Shown here: piece by piece, positions 1 to 8,506 of the stretch | Layout of the letters: each line of letters begins with the position of its first letter | How positions within the stretch are numbered: position 1 is the first letter of the stretch | From: Fidelibacterota bacterium | GTDB lineage: Bacteria; Marinisomatota; Marinisomatia; Marinisomatales; TCS56 | Direction of reading: 5' to 3' | DNA length: 19,180 nucleotides | Assembly (NCBI GenBank): GCA_030634675.1 | Contig: DAOWAH010000008.1 | Coordinates: forward strand, 1-19,180 | The notes under the pieces: model-generated | The model's input: only the letters and a program-made list of their open reading frames with translations | What the model was told of the DNA's origin: nothing | Database searches by the model: none | Made by a program: the position numbers and the translations under genes

Positions 1-938
1 ACAGGGATATTTGTACGTTCACGAATTATTTGATCAATTCCTCGCAATAGACTTCCGCCACCGGTCATAATTATACCCCGATCTAATATATCAGATGCCA
101 GTTCAGGGGGTGTCTGCTCCAGAGCCCGTTTAACCGCTTCGACTATATTATTTATCGGATCTTTTAGGGCATGTCTGATTTCGTCAGATGAAACTTCGGC
201 AGTCTTGGGAATTCCGGAGACCAGATCCCTACCCTTAACAAAAATCGGTTCCGATTTCATCCGCATCGCCGAACCAACGGTTTTTTTGATACGTTCACCG
301 GTAGCTATCCCGATATCAAGTTTATGTTCGTTTCGAAACCATTTTACAATCGCGTCGTCCATTTCATCGCCGGCGATGCGAATTGTTTCTTTGGCAACAA
401 CACCATTCAAAGCAATCACGGCGATTTCGGTTGTTCCGCCACCAATATCGACAATTATATTCCCCACCGGTTGACTAATATCAAGACCAATACCTATCGC
501 TGCTGCTACTGGTTCTTCAATAAGGTACACTTCACGGGCATTTGCTCGATCTCCACTATCCTTTACGGCACGGCGTTCTACTTCCGTTACACCTGATGGT
601 ACACATATAACCATCCGGGGCCGGGCCAAGCGATTCAGATTCATTTTACGGATAAAGCCCTGCAACATTCCATCCGTCATATTAAAATCAGCAATAACAC
701 CATCCTGAAGCGGCCGAATTGTTTCTAGCTCGCGATGCGTTCTTCCCATCATTACTTTGGCATCGTTTCCAACCGCGATAATTTTACCATCATGTACTGA
801 GCGGGTAATAATCGAAGGCTCATTAACAACAATTCCGCGGCCCTTTAACCAAATTAACGTATTGGCAGTACCTAAATCGATTGCAATATCACCGGAAACC
901 CAGGAAAAAATATTTTTAAAAGAATTTATAATGCTCAT
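1..938 (-). CDS. mreB: Rod shape-determining protein MreB (3' end cut by window)
   Basis: This encodes a bacterial actin homologue that polymerises ATP-dependently under the inner membrane and positions the elongation-phase cell-wall synthesis machinery. Translating the reverse strand from the ATG at 938 gives MSIINSFKNIFSWVSGDIAI, followed by the actin phosphate-1 motif DLGTANTLIW. Further on are the phosphate-2 motif DIGGGTTEIAVI and the segment VPSGVTEVERRAV, all diagnostic of MreB. About 312 codons are present of a usual ~340, so the last ~30 residues lie beyond base 1. An in-frame TAG a few codons upstream fixes the ATG region; no strong ribosome binding site is seen. It lies downstream of the decayed nucleotidyltransferase at 1129-1329 in the same orientation. 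mreC would be expected next, outside the window. Identity is near certain; the exact start is slightly less so. Confidence 0.96.
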   Translation of the reverse strand, partial: MSIINSFKNIFSWVSGDIAIDLGTANTLIWLKGRGIVVNEPSIITRSVHDGKIIAVGNDAKVMMGRTHRELETIRPLQDGVIADFNMTDGMLQGFIRKMNLNRLARPRMVICVPSGVTEVERRAVKDSGDRANAREVYLIEEPVAAAIGIGLDISQPVGNIIVDIGGGTTEIAVIALNGVVAKETIRIAGDEMDDAIVKWFRNEHKLDIGIATGERIKKTVGSAMRMKSEPIFVKGRDLVSGIPKTAEVSSDEIRHALKDPINNIVEAVKRALEQTPPELASDILDRGIIMTGGGSLLRGIDQIIRERTNIP

Positions 939-1128
939 TATGTGACTGACTAATTTCTAATCTTATTGAATATTAACTTGGAAATTAATATGTAACACAT
1001 TCAATAGCCTAACCAAAACCAAGTGAATATGGAAAAGTACTAAAGCAAATAATCCTATTGCTCAAAACTGAATTGAGTGCTTATAAAAACACTATCCTGC
1101 TTTGTTCACCAAGATTAAAACGATAGAG

Positions 1129-1329
1129 TTACGGTTTGGAATAAACCCGTTCAATTTCAACATTGATTCCAGGCAATGCTACCATCTTCAGTTATTGCGC
1201 TTCTGCCACATATTCGATTGCATAGATTAATATAAATTTACTAGCAATCGGAATCGGAATTTTGTTTTGCATATGGGTTATAGAGTGCAATCGTGTTCCG
1301 CGACTACCGGCGGTAATTAATGCTTTCAT
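1129..1329 (-). pseudogene. Decayed sugar-1-phosphate nucleotidyltransferase (RmlA-like) N-terminus
   Basis: The ATG at 1329 opens a 45-codon frame starting MKALITAGSRGTRLHSITH and ending at TAA (1192-1194). It matches the nucleotide-binding N-terminus of glucose-1-phosphate thymidylyltransferases (family pattern MKALI.AGG.GTRL..LTH, then NK.LIPIANKP). Sliding one frame at about 1198 continues the family with ITEDGSIA in place of the usual ITEIGIVVG. Back in the first frame, GINVEIERVYSKP (about 1132-1170) resembles the family segment FGVEIEYIYQ. It then stops at 1129. The other ~270 residues of a normal enzyme are absent, and the region to 938 holds only stop-rich sequence. The first glycine pair (GG to GS) and the NKP motif (now SKF) are also altered. 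The ATG overlaps the TGA of the RNase H gene as ATGA, so the gene was once translationally coupled. What is seen is a frameshifted, truncated relic; the original sugar is unknown. Confidence 0.8.
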
Positions 1330-1865
1330 GAATCAATTCCTATGGCCATACCTTCCTTACTTAATATATCGGCTATTTTATTTTTCTCGCGTGGTACAGA
1401 CTCAATGACCCAATCGTCAAAAATGGATAACAAATCGGTCGATTTCTTAAACAGCGGTTTCATCCGCTCGTGTTTCACACGATATTCCCCTTTAATTTGC
1501 TTGACTACCAGTTCACTATCCATGAAGACCTTTATTTGTTTTGCATTAAAATCTTTTAAAAGATTCAGACCATGGATTAGAGCCTGATATTCGGCCTGGT
1601 TGTTTGTGGCTTCACCAATATATTCAGCAAAACGGAATAATTCCTGTCCATGCTGGTAAGCCACACCACCGATTCCCGCGATTTTATTCTGTAGATCCGA
1701 AGCCCCATCAACGAATATCTCTATCACAGCTGAATTAAATAATTTATCGTGCAAGTTCTCCAATATTGATCGTTCTTGATTGCTAAGAATTGTGACAAAC
1801 TTATGCTTAACATCCGATAAAAATAGCTTTTTTAATATCTCAATTTCATTCTGATCCAGTTTCAT
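1326..1865 (-). CDS. RNase H-like domain protein (type I RNase H fold)
   Basis: This is a 179-residue protein. Residues ~48-175 form an RNase HI fold, which cuts the RNA strand of RNA/DNA hybrids. The four expected acidic metal ligands are visible: Asp53 (FVDGAS), Glu92 (NNQAEYQAL), Asp116 (MDSELVV) and Asp166 (NKIADILSKEG). The 'NNQAEYQA' and 'KQIKGEYRVKH' segments are typical of the short bacterial and archaeal reverse-transcriptase-like RNase H family rather than E. coli RnhA. Residues 1-47 are a helical N-terminal extension without a recognised domain. The ATG at 1865 is preceded by GAGG at a suitable distance. It lies 40 nt after the IPMDH-like gene, and its stop overlaps the start of the decayed nucleotidyltransferase gene. 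It is probably a housekeeping hybrid-removal enzyme; the role of the extension is unknown. Confidence 0.88.
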   Translation of the reverse strand: MKLDQNEIEILKKLFLSDVKHKFVTILSNQERSILENLHDKLFNSAVIEIFVDGASDLQNKIAGIGGVAYQHGQELFRFAEYIGEATNNQAEYQALIHGLNLLKDFNAKQIKVFMDSELVVKQIKGEYRVKHERMKPLFKKSTDLLSIFDDWVIESVPREKNKIADILSKEGMAIGIDS

Positions 1866-1905
1866 CGTGATTACCTCGATCTTCTCAATATATAAAGACA
1901 GATAA

Positions 1906-2949
1906 TTAGCCTGGCATTATTTCAGAAATTTTGTTACAGATAAAATCACCAATTTCCACAGTGCCCATACTACCACCCATATCCCTTGTCGACCAACCTG
2001 CCTCCAGTGAAGAGCGCACCGCTTGCTCAATTGCTCGGCCTAATACCGGACGATTGACATGGTAAAGAATGTCAGCTAATGCTCTAATTGCACCAATGGG
2101 ATTTGCTGCGTCTTTCCCGACAAAACGATCCGATGGTGGATGTAACACATGAAATAATCGCAAACCTTCCGGATTTACATATGATTCATAAGCCAAACCC
2201 AAACCGCCTTCCAATGCCGCACCCAATTTCGAAAGCAGTGTACCGTAGGGAGGTATTGTTAAAATGATATCCAAATCGACCGGTCGATGAAGTAACCGGA
2301 ATACCAATCTATCGATAGAAATAATTGATATTGGTAAATCTTTTGAAAGGGACAATTTTTTATATTGTATTATCCAGGGGTTATCGCTCGTGATTTGGTC
2401 ATCTGGTAAAGCAACTGTAATCTTATGCCGTTCATTGTTTTCTGTTAATTTAATAGCATAATTAAGCAGATTAACCACCCGACTATTGGTCGTGATGGAA
2501 ATATCAAAAGTCATTCTTTCTTTAGCTGTAATATTTGTAGTGAAATTATTGGCATTCGACCCATAATCAATACAATCCTGTAGTACTAAAACATCAAACG
2601 GTTCTGAAGTTAGTAGGTTAATATTAGGATTGAATGGTACTATCCTTCGGATAAACGTAGAAATATTCAAACCTGTTATTAAACGTCCGATAATTGACTT
2701 CCTGATAGGTACACCATCTCCAGTTTTATCCGTCAAGGGTCCCACCCAGATTGCCATCGCTTGTTTACATTCCTTAATAACACCGTCCGGTACAAAAATC
2801 CCCGTGTCTAAATAATGTTTTAATCCTAAATCAAAAGTCTGAATATTAAATTTGATATTGGTATAATTCTCCAGCGCCCGGCCAATTTTAATCAACTCAG
2901 CAGAGATTTCAATGCCAACACCATCTCCGGGAATGAAAACAAATTTCAC
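1906..2949 (-). CDS. Isocitrate/isopropylmalate dehydrogenase-fold protein lacking catalytic residues
   Basis: This 347-residue protein has the usual length and fold signature of beta-decarboxylating dehydrogenases. It opens with MKFVFIPGDGVGIEIS (family GDGIGPE) and keeps an NAD-loop-like stretch HPPSDRFVGKDAANPIGAI at ~270-288 and a STRDMGGSMGT..IGD terminus at ~320-335. The catalytic machinery looks lost. By eye, the Tyr of the RxxFxxxxY segment is Ile152, the Lys of SVDKANV falls on an Asp near 183, and the two metal Asp residues of GDILSD are Thr237 and Lys241 (YGTLLSK). The substrate Arg residues also align poorly. Only the Asp of 'YVDA' (SIDRL, ~213) is kept. The start codon is GTG, overlapping the GWxTD stop as GTGA. 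An active leuB/icd role is unlikely; it may be a regulatory or structural pseudoenzyme. Family fold is confident, function unknown. Confidence 0.82.
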   Translation of the reverse strand: MKFVFIPGDGVGIEISAELIKIGRALENYTNIKFNIQTFDLGLKHYLDTGIFVPDGVIKECKQAMAIWVGPLTDKTGDGVPIRKSIIGRLITGLNISTFIRRIVPFNPNINLLTSEPFDVLVLQDCIDYGSNANNFTTNITAKERMTFDISITTNSRVVNLLNYAIKLTENNERHKITVALPDDQITSDNPWIIQYKKLSLSKDLPISIISIDRLVFRLLHRPVDLDIILTIPPYGTLLSKLGAALEGGLGLAYESYVNPEGLRLFHVLHPPSDRFVGKDAANPIGAIRALADILYHVNRPVLGRAIEQAVRSSLEAGWSTRDMGGSMGTVEIGDFICNKISEIMPG

Positions 2950-4199
2950 CAGCTACTCCGACCATAATACGGTGTGATAAGACGAAAATCCCCAAACCCG
3001 CTTTCATCAATAAAAACAAATGAGCGGTTAACATTATAATAATACCATTTCTGCCCTGAATACCTACTTGATGAACCATATATCCGTTCAATATCATCAG
3101 GTTTACCAAAGATGATATAGATCATTCCCATATCGGAACGCCAACCCGGTAAAAAGGTAGAAAAATGTTCATTTGAATATTTTATTCTATTGTAATATTC
3201 CACCATTAATTCATTTTTTTCTGTGTTAGGCGTGGGATCGCGTTTTATCCAAAACTCCCGCAATAGTTTCTCACGTTCATTCTTTTTTGCTTTTTTAAAA
3301 GTCCTATATTCATCATCTGATGAAATATATCGAAGTTGATCGATTGCTTCATCAATGTCAGATATAGATGCTGGTATTCCGGGATTGTTAATCGTTAATC
3401 GTATGTTTTTATGAAGTTCAAGATCATTTTGCACTAAATTTATTTTAATATTGGTATTAAAGCCTGTTAACAATCCCTTGGGGATTTCTATTACCAGTTT
3501 AAAATGGTTTGATTCGGTAATATTATCATAGGTTTCACTCCAGCGAATACTATCATTATAATCCAAATTACTAGCATTTATAGAATATGGACCAGGTCGA
3601 ATACGACCGCTGATGTGCAACCGATAGTTTTCATCTTCTAGGGATACTTTATTGTTTAACACAGGTTTTAAATCTTCACCCAAGCCCCAATTACCTGGTT
3701 GTTTTTTCATTAAAACCAATGGAAACAGGAAGGTATCTTGTTTGTACTTCTCTAAGGAAATTGGGATCTCTTTACTGGCCGTCTCCCGTGTATCTTTATC
3801 AAATAATTCTCCAACTAGTACCAGCTCTAATGCCGGTACATTGATCTCAGCAAACATAGTCGTGTACAGTTTGTCTGAGACAGTGGCTCGGTAATCTTCT
3901 ACAATGATCGCTCCGGTCCAGATTTGTCGGGCTACTTGCATGTTCCTTTCATTACGGATTGATATAACTGCTTCGAATTCGGCAGTAAATCCCGAATCAT
4001 TTTTAACAAATTGAAGCGTCGAGTTGGGGATATCGAAATATGTTAGCAAATTGATAGAATCATTAGAAATAATCTCTATCGGTATGGCCGTGATACGGAA
4101 ATGTTCGATATTATTACGATTTTCAGGATCACGAATGCCCCTGGCAGCAATGCAATTAATAAGCAAAAAAAGGACGAGTATTATTTTAGTTTGTCTCAT
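2946..4199 (-). CDS. Secreted GWxTD domain-containing protein
   Basis: This is a 417-residue exported protein of unknown function. An N-terminal signal peptide (MRQTKIILVLFLLINCIAA) is followed by a beta-rich region. A helical segment (~285-350, DEAIDQLRYI...KKAKKNEREKLLREFW) precedes the C-terminal GWxTD motif, here GWRSDMGMIYIIFGKPDDI at ~352-370. The family normally reads GWKTDRGRIYIIYGPPDEI, so Thr is replaced by Ser. The domain is known mainly from FCB-group bacteria and Acidobacteria and has no assigned activity. I chose the ATG at 4199 because AAAGAG precedes it and it overlaps the propeller stop as ATGA; a TTG five codons upstream is the alternative. It is probably translationally coupled to the propeller gene, so the two may act together in the periplasm or at the outer membrane. 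Confidence 0.85.
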   Translation of the reverse strand: MRQTKIILVLFLLINCIAARGIRDPENRNNIEHFRITAIPIEIISNDSINLLTYFDIPNSTLQFVKNDSGFTAEFEAVISIRNERNMQVARQIWTGAIIVEDYRATVSDKLYTTMFAEINVPALELVLVGELFDKDTRETASKEIPISLEKYKQDTFLFPLVLMKKQPGNWGLGEDLKPVLNNKVSLEDENYRLHISGRIRPGPYSINASNLDYNDSIRWSETYDNITESNHFKLVIEIPKGLLTGFNTNIKINLVQNDLELHKNIRLTINNPGIPASISDIDEAIDQLRYISSDDEYRTFKKAKKNEREKLLREFWIKRDPTPNTEKNELMVEYYNRIKYSNEHFSTFLPGWRSDMGMIYIIFGKPDDIERIYGSSSRYSGQKWYYYNVNRSFVFIDESGFGDFRLITPYYGRSSW

Positions 4200-5827
4200 A
4201 AATCTCTTTGCCAATAGAATTTTATTAATCCTTCACTGGTTCCAATCCACAACTTATCACCGGTAATATACAAATCATTCAGCGTACCCATAAAATCATA
4301 ATTGTATACCATGACTAACATATTATTCAATTTTACTCTTATTAATGATTTATTGGTCAATATCCATAAATACTGGTCATAAACAAACATCTTTTTGATT
4401 ACTTTTCCAGAATAAACGGTTGGATTTACTAAGATTTCAGTTTCTTTCGACTTGGAATTATAAACAATAATCCCTTGAGTTGTTCCAATATAAATATTTT
4501 CGCCTGCTTGCGTAAAAGCTGTATAATATTGAAAAGCGTCTAAATTATTTAACTCAAGGTTGGTGTTTTTTTGTTCATTGTAATTTGAAATTGTATTGTT
4601 GGTGATATCAAATATTCGTAAATGATAATCAGAGGCAATCCAGATTTCATCATCAAATAGAGTCAATGCGTTGACAAATCGTTCATCATATAAAGATTCG
4701 AAACCAGTAGGATTCTGCTTTTTTAATGCTTTTGATATTCGTCCGATTCCCCGGCTTGCGCCCATCCAAACAAAGGTTGAGTCTTGAGCCAGAGTAATTA
4801 CTTTCCCGCGCGGCACGCCATCCAATCCAGTTAGTGTTCGCCAATATTGTTGAGCTTTATTGTAAATCAACACTTGCCCTTCACCGCCAAACCAAATTTC
4901 TTCTTCGGTATCGATGGCAGAATATAACGATTGAGGAGTCATATTGATCATCAGCTTAAAATCAAAATGCTCGTATACCTGCCGGCCTGGAGAAAAAAAA
5001 GTAATACCAGCATTGCTACCTCGATTAGAACGACCCCCTACCCAAAAGCCATCGTCAAAAAGTAAAAATTGTACATTGGTATTATTTAAGCCATATAGCA
5101 CGGGATAAAAAGTATTCATTTGCTGCTTACTTAATAAAATGACCCGATTATCCGTACCGATCCAAAAATCCTTAAAATGCCCCCTGAAATAGGTGGTGAT
5201 ATCCACATATTCTCCGCTTGGATTCAATAAACCTGAACCGAAAATATTCCAATTACCGAAGAAGCTGTAACCGGTTAATATATCAGAAATATCATCATAA
5301 GGAGTTAATGGATAACTACTCCAGGAAATCTCAATCTCATCAGGATTAACCATATTACCCACCATAATTCCGGAGGCGTGATCACATTTTACATACAATG
5401 TAGAGGTCCGGCACCAGATATAATCTTGACTGTTGCCGATTTGTACAATCCGCATTCCTTCATTTAAACCTAAATCAGAAGAATTGATACTGTACCAGTC
5501 ACCCGTATTAGTATAACTATAATTAAGCGTCCATTCGGTTGCTACCCACAGAATACCCGTACGTTGATCATAATGTACGGCCGTTATGTCATTGGACGAT
5601 AATCCTTGCGCGGTGGTAATGGGTTCCTCAAATTGTTGGCCAAAATTATTGTATCGCCAAACACCACCGGTTGCTGTACCAAAATAGGTGTAGGTCAACC
5701 CTTCGCTTATGGAATTGATTGCAGTTGCGTCGCGCAACAGAACCCAATCAAATGGATCAAACCGTGGGTCAGGTTGGGCGCCAAGAAAATTAATCCAGCA
5801 TAGACTTATAAATATCTGTATCCGCAT
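4196..5827 (-). CDS. Secreted beta-propeller protein (two-component-regulator propeller type)
   Basis: This is a 543-residue exported protein. A short signal peptide (MRIQIFISLCWINFLGAQ) is followed by repeated blades of the sensor/regulator-propeller kind. The repeating units are '[LI]W[IV][GA]T..G[LI]...' stretches such as GILWVATEWTLNYS, IWFGGEGQVLIYNK, FVWMGASRGIGRIS, IYIGTTQGIIVYNS and a terminal LWIGTSEGLIKFY. There is no histidine kinase, membrane or DNA-binding domain after the propeller, so this is a stand-alone propeller rather than a hybrid sensor. The ATG at 5827 gives a clean signal peptide; a TTG at 5848, with GAGAGAG upstream, would add seven residues. Its stop overlaps the GWxTD start as ATGA. 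Function cannot be assigned; an extracytoplasmic scaffold or ligand-binding role is an inference. Confidence 0.8.
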   Translation of the reverse strand: MRIQIFISLCWINFLGAQPDPRFDPFDWVLLRDATAINSISEGLTYTYFGTATGGVWRYNNFGQQFEEPITTAQGLSSNDITAVHYDQRTGILWVATEWTLNYSYTNTGDWYSINSSDLGLNEGMRIVQIGNSQDYIWCRTSTLYVKCDHASGIMVGNMVNPDEIEISWSSYPLTPYDDISDILTGYSFFGNWNIFGSGLLNPSGEYVDITTYFRGHFKDFWIGTDNRVILLSKQQMNTFYPVLYGLNNTNVQFLLFDDGFWVGGRSNRGSNAGITFFSPGRQVYEHFDFKLMINMTPQSLYSAIDTEEEIWFGGEGQVLIYNKAQQYWRTLTGLDGVPRGKVITLAQDSTFVWMGASRGIGRISKALKKQNPTGFESLYDERFVNALTLFDDEIWIASDYHLRIFDITNNTISNYNEQKNTNLELNNLDAFQYYTAFTQAGENIYIGTTQGIIVYNSKSKETEILVNPTVYSGKVIKKMFVYDQYLWILTNKSLIRVKLNNMLVMVYNYDFMGTLNDLYITGDKLWIGTSEGLIKFYWQRDL

Positions 5828-5911
5828 TCCGTTGCACGTCTTTAACAATCAAAATATAACTCTCTCAAAAATGAGTATCTACTTCAGATAAAAAATTGAC
5901 AAATATTATTT

Positions 5912-6898
5912 CTACAAATGAGAATCAAATATCTCTTGTAGCATTTGATGATTAATCGGGACAGCGCCAACTTCCGCAATTACTCTCCCAGCCGCATAAT
6001 TAGCAATCTGCGCGGATTCAACTGGCGATGCACCGGTTAAATCCGCCAAAGTAAACACAGCAATCATTGTGTCTCCAGCACCGGTAACATCATGTACTTT
6101 ACGAGCTTTGGTTGAAATAGTATGAAATTCATCATTATAAAAAAGCGCAACACCTTTGTCTCCAAGTGTAACCATAACAATTTCCGTTTTAAGTCTATGA
6201 ACCAATTTCTCACCTAACAATTTAAAATCAGATTCCATTTTATCTGAAGTTCCCAGAGCATTAATGAATTCATGCTTATTTGGTTTAAATAACCGGATAT
6301 TCTGATAGGCAAAAAAGTTATTTGTTTTTGGATCAACATAAACCGGCACATCATTATTTGAAGCTTCTTCCAGAATATTTCTAATCATAGCTCCTGATAA
6401 TACGCCCTTGTCGTAGTCCGCAATAATGATTCCATCGGAATCAGGTATTGCTTTAATTACTTGTTGAAGTAACTTTTCTACCCAACCGCCATCAATCGGA
6501 GATAATTCTTCCCGATCAGTACGAAGTATTTGCTGATTCTGTGCAATAATGCGCGTTTTAACAGTGGTTGGTCTTTCGGGACAAACCGTGAGCCCATTCG
6601 TAGCTATCCCGGCTTGACCTAACTTTTCGGTAAGTTTTTTACCCTGTTCATCATCGCCGATCAAGCCTACAATCCGTGTCCGGCAATTTAATTGAGCCAG
6701 ATTTAAAGCTACATTACCGGCTCCACCGGGCATATTGTTGATTGACTCAATTCTGACAATAGGTACTGGTGCTTCTGGTGAAATGCGTTCCGCTTTTCCC
6801 CAGAAATATTGATCGAGCATTAAATCACCAACAACTAAAATTGATTGTTCCTGGAATTTTCCAGTGATTTCATTAAATCTTTGCTGATCCATCGTCAT
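5912..6898 (-). CDS. hldE: D-glycero-beta-D-manno-heptose-7-phosphate kinase (HldE/RfaE domain I)
   Basis: This kinase phosphorylates heptose 7-phosphate at C1 for ADP-heptose, used in LPS inner core and some S-layer glycans. The 328-residue chain is the PfkB/ribokinase-type first domain of HldE. It has SILVVGDLMLDQYFWGKAER near the start, then ISPEAPVPIV, PGGAGNVALNLAQL, the acceptor-side segment DPKTNNF and the ATP-site anion-hole motif VTGAGDT. The second, cytidylyltransferase-like domain is missing, so a separate RfaE2-type enzyme would be needed elsewhere. I chose the ATG at 6898, with GGGA a few bases upstream. A second ATG at 6892 and a TTG at 6925 are alternatives; the TTG would nearly abut the PspC stop. 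It lies 27 nt downstream of the PspC gene and 84 nt before the propeller. Confidence 0.92.
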   Translation of the reverse strand: MTMDQQRFNEITGKFQEQSILVVGDLMLDQYFWGKAERISPEAPVPIVRIESINNMPGGAGNVALNLAQLNCRTRIVGLIGDDEQGKKLTEKLGQAGIATNGLTVCPERPTTVKTRIIAQNQQILRTDREELSPIDGGWVEKLLQQVIKAIPDSDGIIIADYDKGVLSGAMIRNILEEASNNDVPVYVDPKTNNFFAYQNIRLFKPNKHEFINALGTSDKMESDFKLLGEKLVHRLKTEIVMVTLGDKGVALFYNDEFHTISTKARKVHDVTGAGDTMIAVFTLADLTGASPVESAQIANYAAGRVIAEVGAVPINHQMLQEIFDSHL

Positions 6899-6925
6899 GC
6901 CTGTCCCTACTTTACTGAAAAACAA

Positions 6926-7546
6926 TTATTTTGAATTATTTACTTTGGGTAATAACAATGCCAGAACCAAATACAAAATTATACCGGCACCCAAACTCAT
7001 TATCGTACCGAACGCTAGAATTAGGCGAATTATCGTCGAATCTATTTCCAGACTTTCGGCAATTCCTCCGCAAACACCGGTGAAGACCCGATCCTCAGCT
7101 GAGATATGAAATGGTATCCGCAGCTTTAATCCAGCCGGTTTTGCAAACCCTGAACGCCCCTTTGCTAATAATAATACTCCCAAACCGATCAGGATAACCG
7201 CAAACAGGAGATTAAAACCAAAACCCCAAAAGCGATGCACAACTCTTCCAATAATATCATTGTATTGAAAAACTAGAATCAATCCTAATACTATTAATAT
7301 AATTCCCCATAAGCTATTTTTTCTATTAAATACAAGATTCCTGTACATCGGCAACTGCCTATGATCAGCGTTTTCGGGAATTAAAAGTAGACACAGAATA
7401 TAGGCGATAATACCAGATCCACCAATCAAGATCATGAAAATCCAAATTAAACGCACCAAGACCGGGTCAATATTAAAATATTCAGCAAATCCGCCACACA
7501 CTCCGGCTAAGACTCGATCTGATTGTGAACGGTGGATTTTTTTCAT
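6926..7546 (-). CDS. Membrane protein with two PspC domains
   Basis: This is a 206-residue inner-membrane protein. A first PspC domain lies at residues ~3-58 (RSQSDRVLAGVCGGFAEYFN followed by a hydrophobic helix and LLLIPENAD). A central pair of membrane segments at ~75-130 resembles LiaF/DUF5668-type helices (LWGIILIVLGLILVFQYN; LLFAVILIGLGVLLLAKG). A second PspC domain lies at ~148-203 (EDRVFTGVCGGIAESLEID, then LYLVLALLLPKVN). PspC proteins take part in envelope-stress sensing and phage-shock-type responses. No PspA or PspF is nearby, so a stress-sensing role is a family inference. The ATG follows the deacetylase stop by 3 nt, indicating co-transcription. The duplicated arrangement looks like an internal domain duplication around the membrane core. 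Confidence 0.9.
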   Translation of the reverse strand: MKKIHRSQSDRVLAGVCGGFAEYFNIDPVLVRLIWIFMILIGGSGIIAYILCLLLIPENADHRQLPMYRNLVFNRKNSLWGIILIVLGLILVFQYNDIIGRVVHRFWGFGFNLLFAVILIGLGVLLLAKGRSGFAKPAGLKLRIPFHISAEDRVFTGVCGGIAESLEIDSTIIRLILAFGTIMSLGAGIILYLVLALLLPKVNNSK

Positions 7547-7549
7547 AAA

Positions 7550-8491
7550 TTAATCTTTCATTAATTCCTGCAAGTGGACTTCCATACTATCTGCAAGTCC
7601 CTGTAAACTATAACCTCCCTCTAAAATTGATAAAATTCGCCCCTCACAACATTCCCGGGCAATAGCAACCAATGTGTTTGACAGCTTCATATAACCCACC
7701 GTTGAAATTGTCATCCCGCCCAGTGGATCAAGTTCATGGGCATCGAAACCTGAGGATAAAATCAGTAATTCCGGTTTGAACTTGATCACAATATCCGCAA
7801 TCGAGTTGTCCATGATATCAGTATATATATCATCACCGGCACCTTGATCTAAAGGGTAATTGTGAGTTGTTCCCAGTCCATCACCCGTTCCCGTCTCGTT
7901 TTTTGCACCGGTGCCCGGATAGAAAGGGTAGCGATGCATACTCACATAGAGGATATTGGGATCATTGTCAAAAAGATGTTGTGTTCCATTTCCATGATGG
8001 ACATCATAATCAATGATAGCCAAACGGGTCAAAGAATATTTTTTTTGAGCATACCTCGCAGCAATCGCCACATTATTAAAAAGACAAAATCCCATCGCAT
8101 GATCATATTCGGCATGGTGACCCGGAGGTCGAGGTATGATCATAGACCGATTACCATCATTTGCCATTACATAATCAATACCTTCGGCGGCTGCATTAGC
8201 AGCCAGAATTGCAACGGAATAGGATTCACTGCAAATAGTGTTATCGAAAGTATCAATATACTGTTCACCCCTGTCACAAGTAAGCGCTACGCGTTTAATG
8301 TATGTCGGATCATGAATTAATGATGGTATTTGTGGATCTTTAATCTCGGGAGATATATGAATCAGGTTATTCCAAATTGCTTTATTTTGCAGAGAATCGA
8401 TAATGGCTTGAATACGCTCAGGTCGCTCGGGATGTCCCAGACCAGTATCGTGATCAAGAAAACGCGGCGAATAGATCAAACATGTGCCCAT
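7550..8491 (-). CDS. Histone deacetylase/acetoin utilization (AcuC-type) family zinc deacetylase
   Basis: This 313-residue cytoplasmic protein belongs to the class I/II HDAC arginase-deacetylase fold. The active-site features are all present: the His pair in PRPPGHHAEYDHAMGFC (His125/126), the charge-relay and zinc ligands in IIDYDVHHGNGTQ (Asp161, Asp163, His165/166), the third zinc ligand in SSGFDAHELDPLGG (Asp250), and the Tyr of LEGGYS near the C-terminus. The N-terminus has the usual LGHPERPERI. Bacterial members deacetylate proteins (AcuC on acetyl-CoA synthetase) or small amidated polyamines; the substrate cannot be read here. It sits 15 nt after the ABC ATPase and 3 nt before the PspC gene. 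An enzymatically competent deacetylase is likely. Confidence 0.93.
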   Translation of the reverse strand: MGTCLIYSPRFLDHDTGLGHPERPERIQAIIDSLQNKAIWNNLIHISPEIKDPQIPSLIHDPTYIKRVALTCDRGEQYIDTFDNTICSESYSVAILAANAAAEGIDYVMANDGNRSMIIPRPPGHHAEYDHAMGFCLFNNVAIAARYAQKKYSLTRLAIIDYDVHHGNGTQHLFDNDPNILYVSMHRYPFYPGTGAKNETGTGDGLGTTHNYPLDQGAGDDIYTDIMDNSIADIVIKFKPELLILSSGFDAHELDPLGGMTISTVGYMKLSNTLVAIARECCEGRILSILEGGYSLQGLADSMEVHLQELMKD

Positions 8492-8506
8492 TAATCCAGC
8501 CTGATA

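Noticed and set aside
1007..1013. GCCTAAC resembling an integron inverse core near mreB.
   Set aside because: No partner GTTAGGC or pairing arms occur within the next 150 nt; a 7-nt match is expected by chance.
7862..8320. A 152-codon plus-strand open frame antisense to the deacetylase gene.
   Set aside because: It lies wholly inside a gene with complete catalytic motifs, lacks a ribosome site, and its translation has no protein-like pattern.
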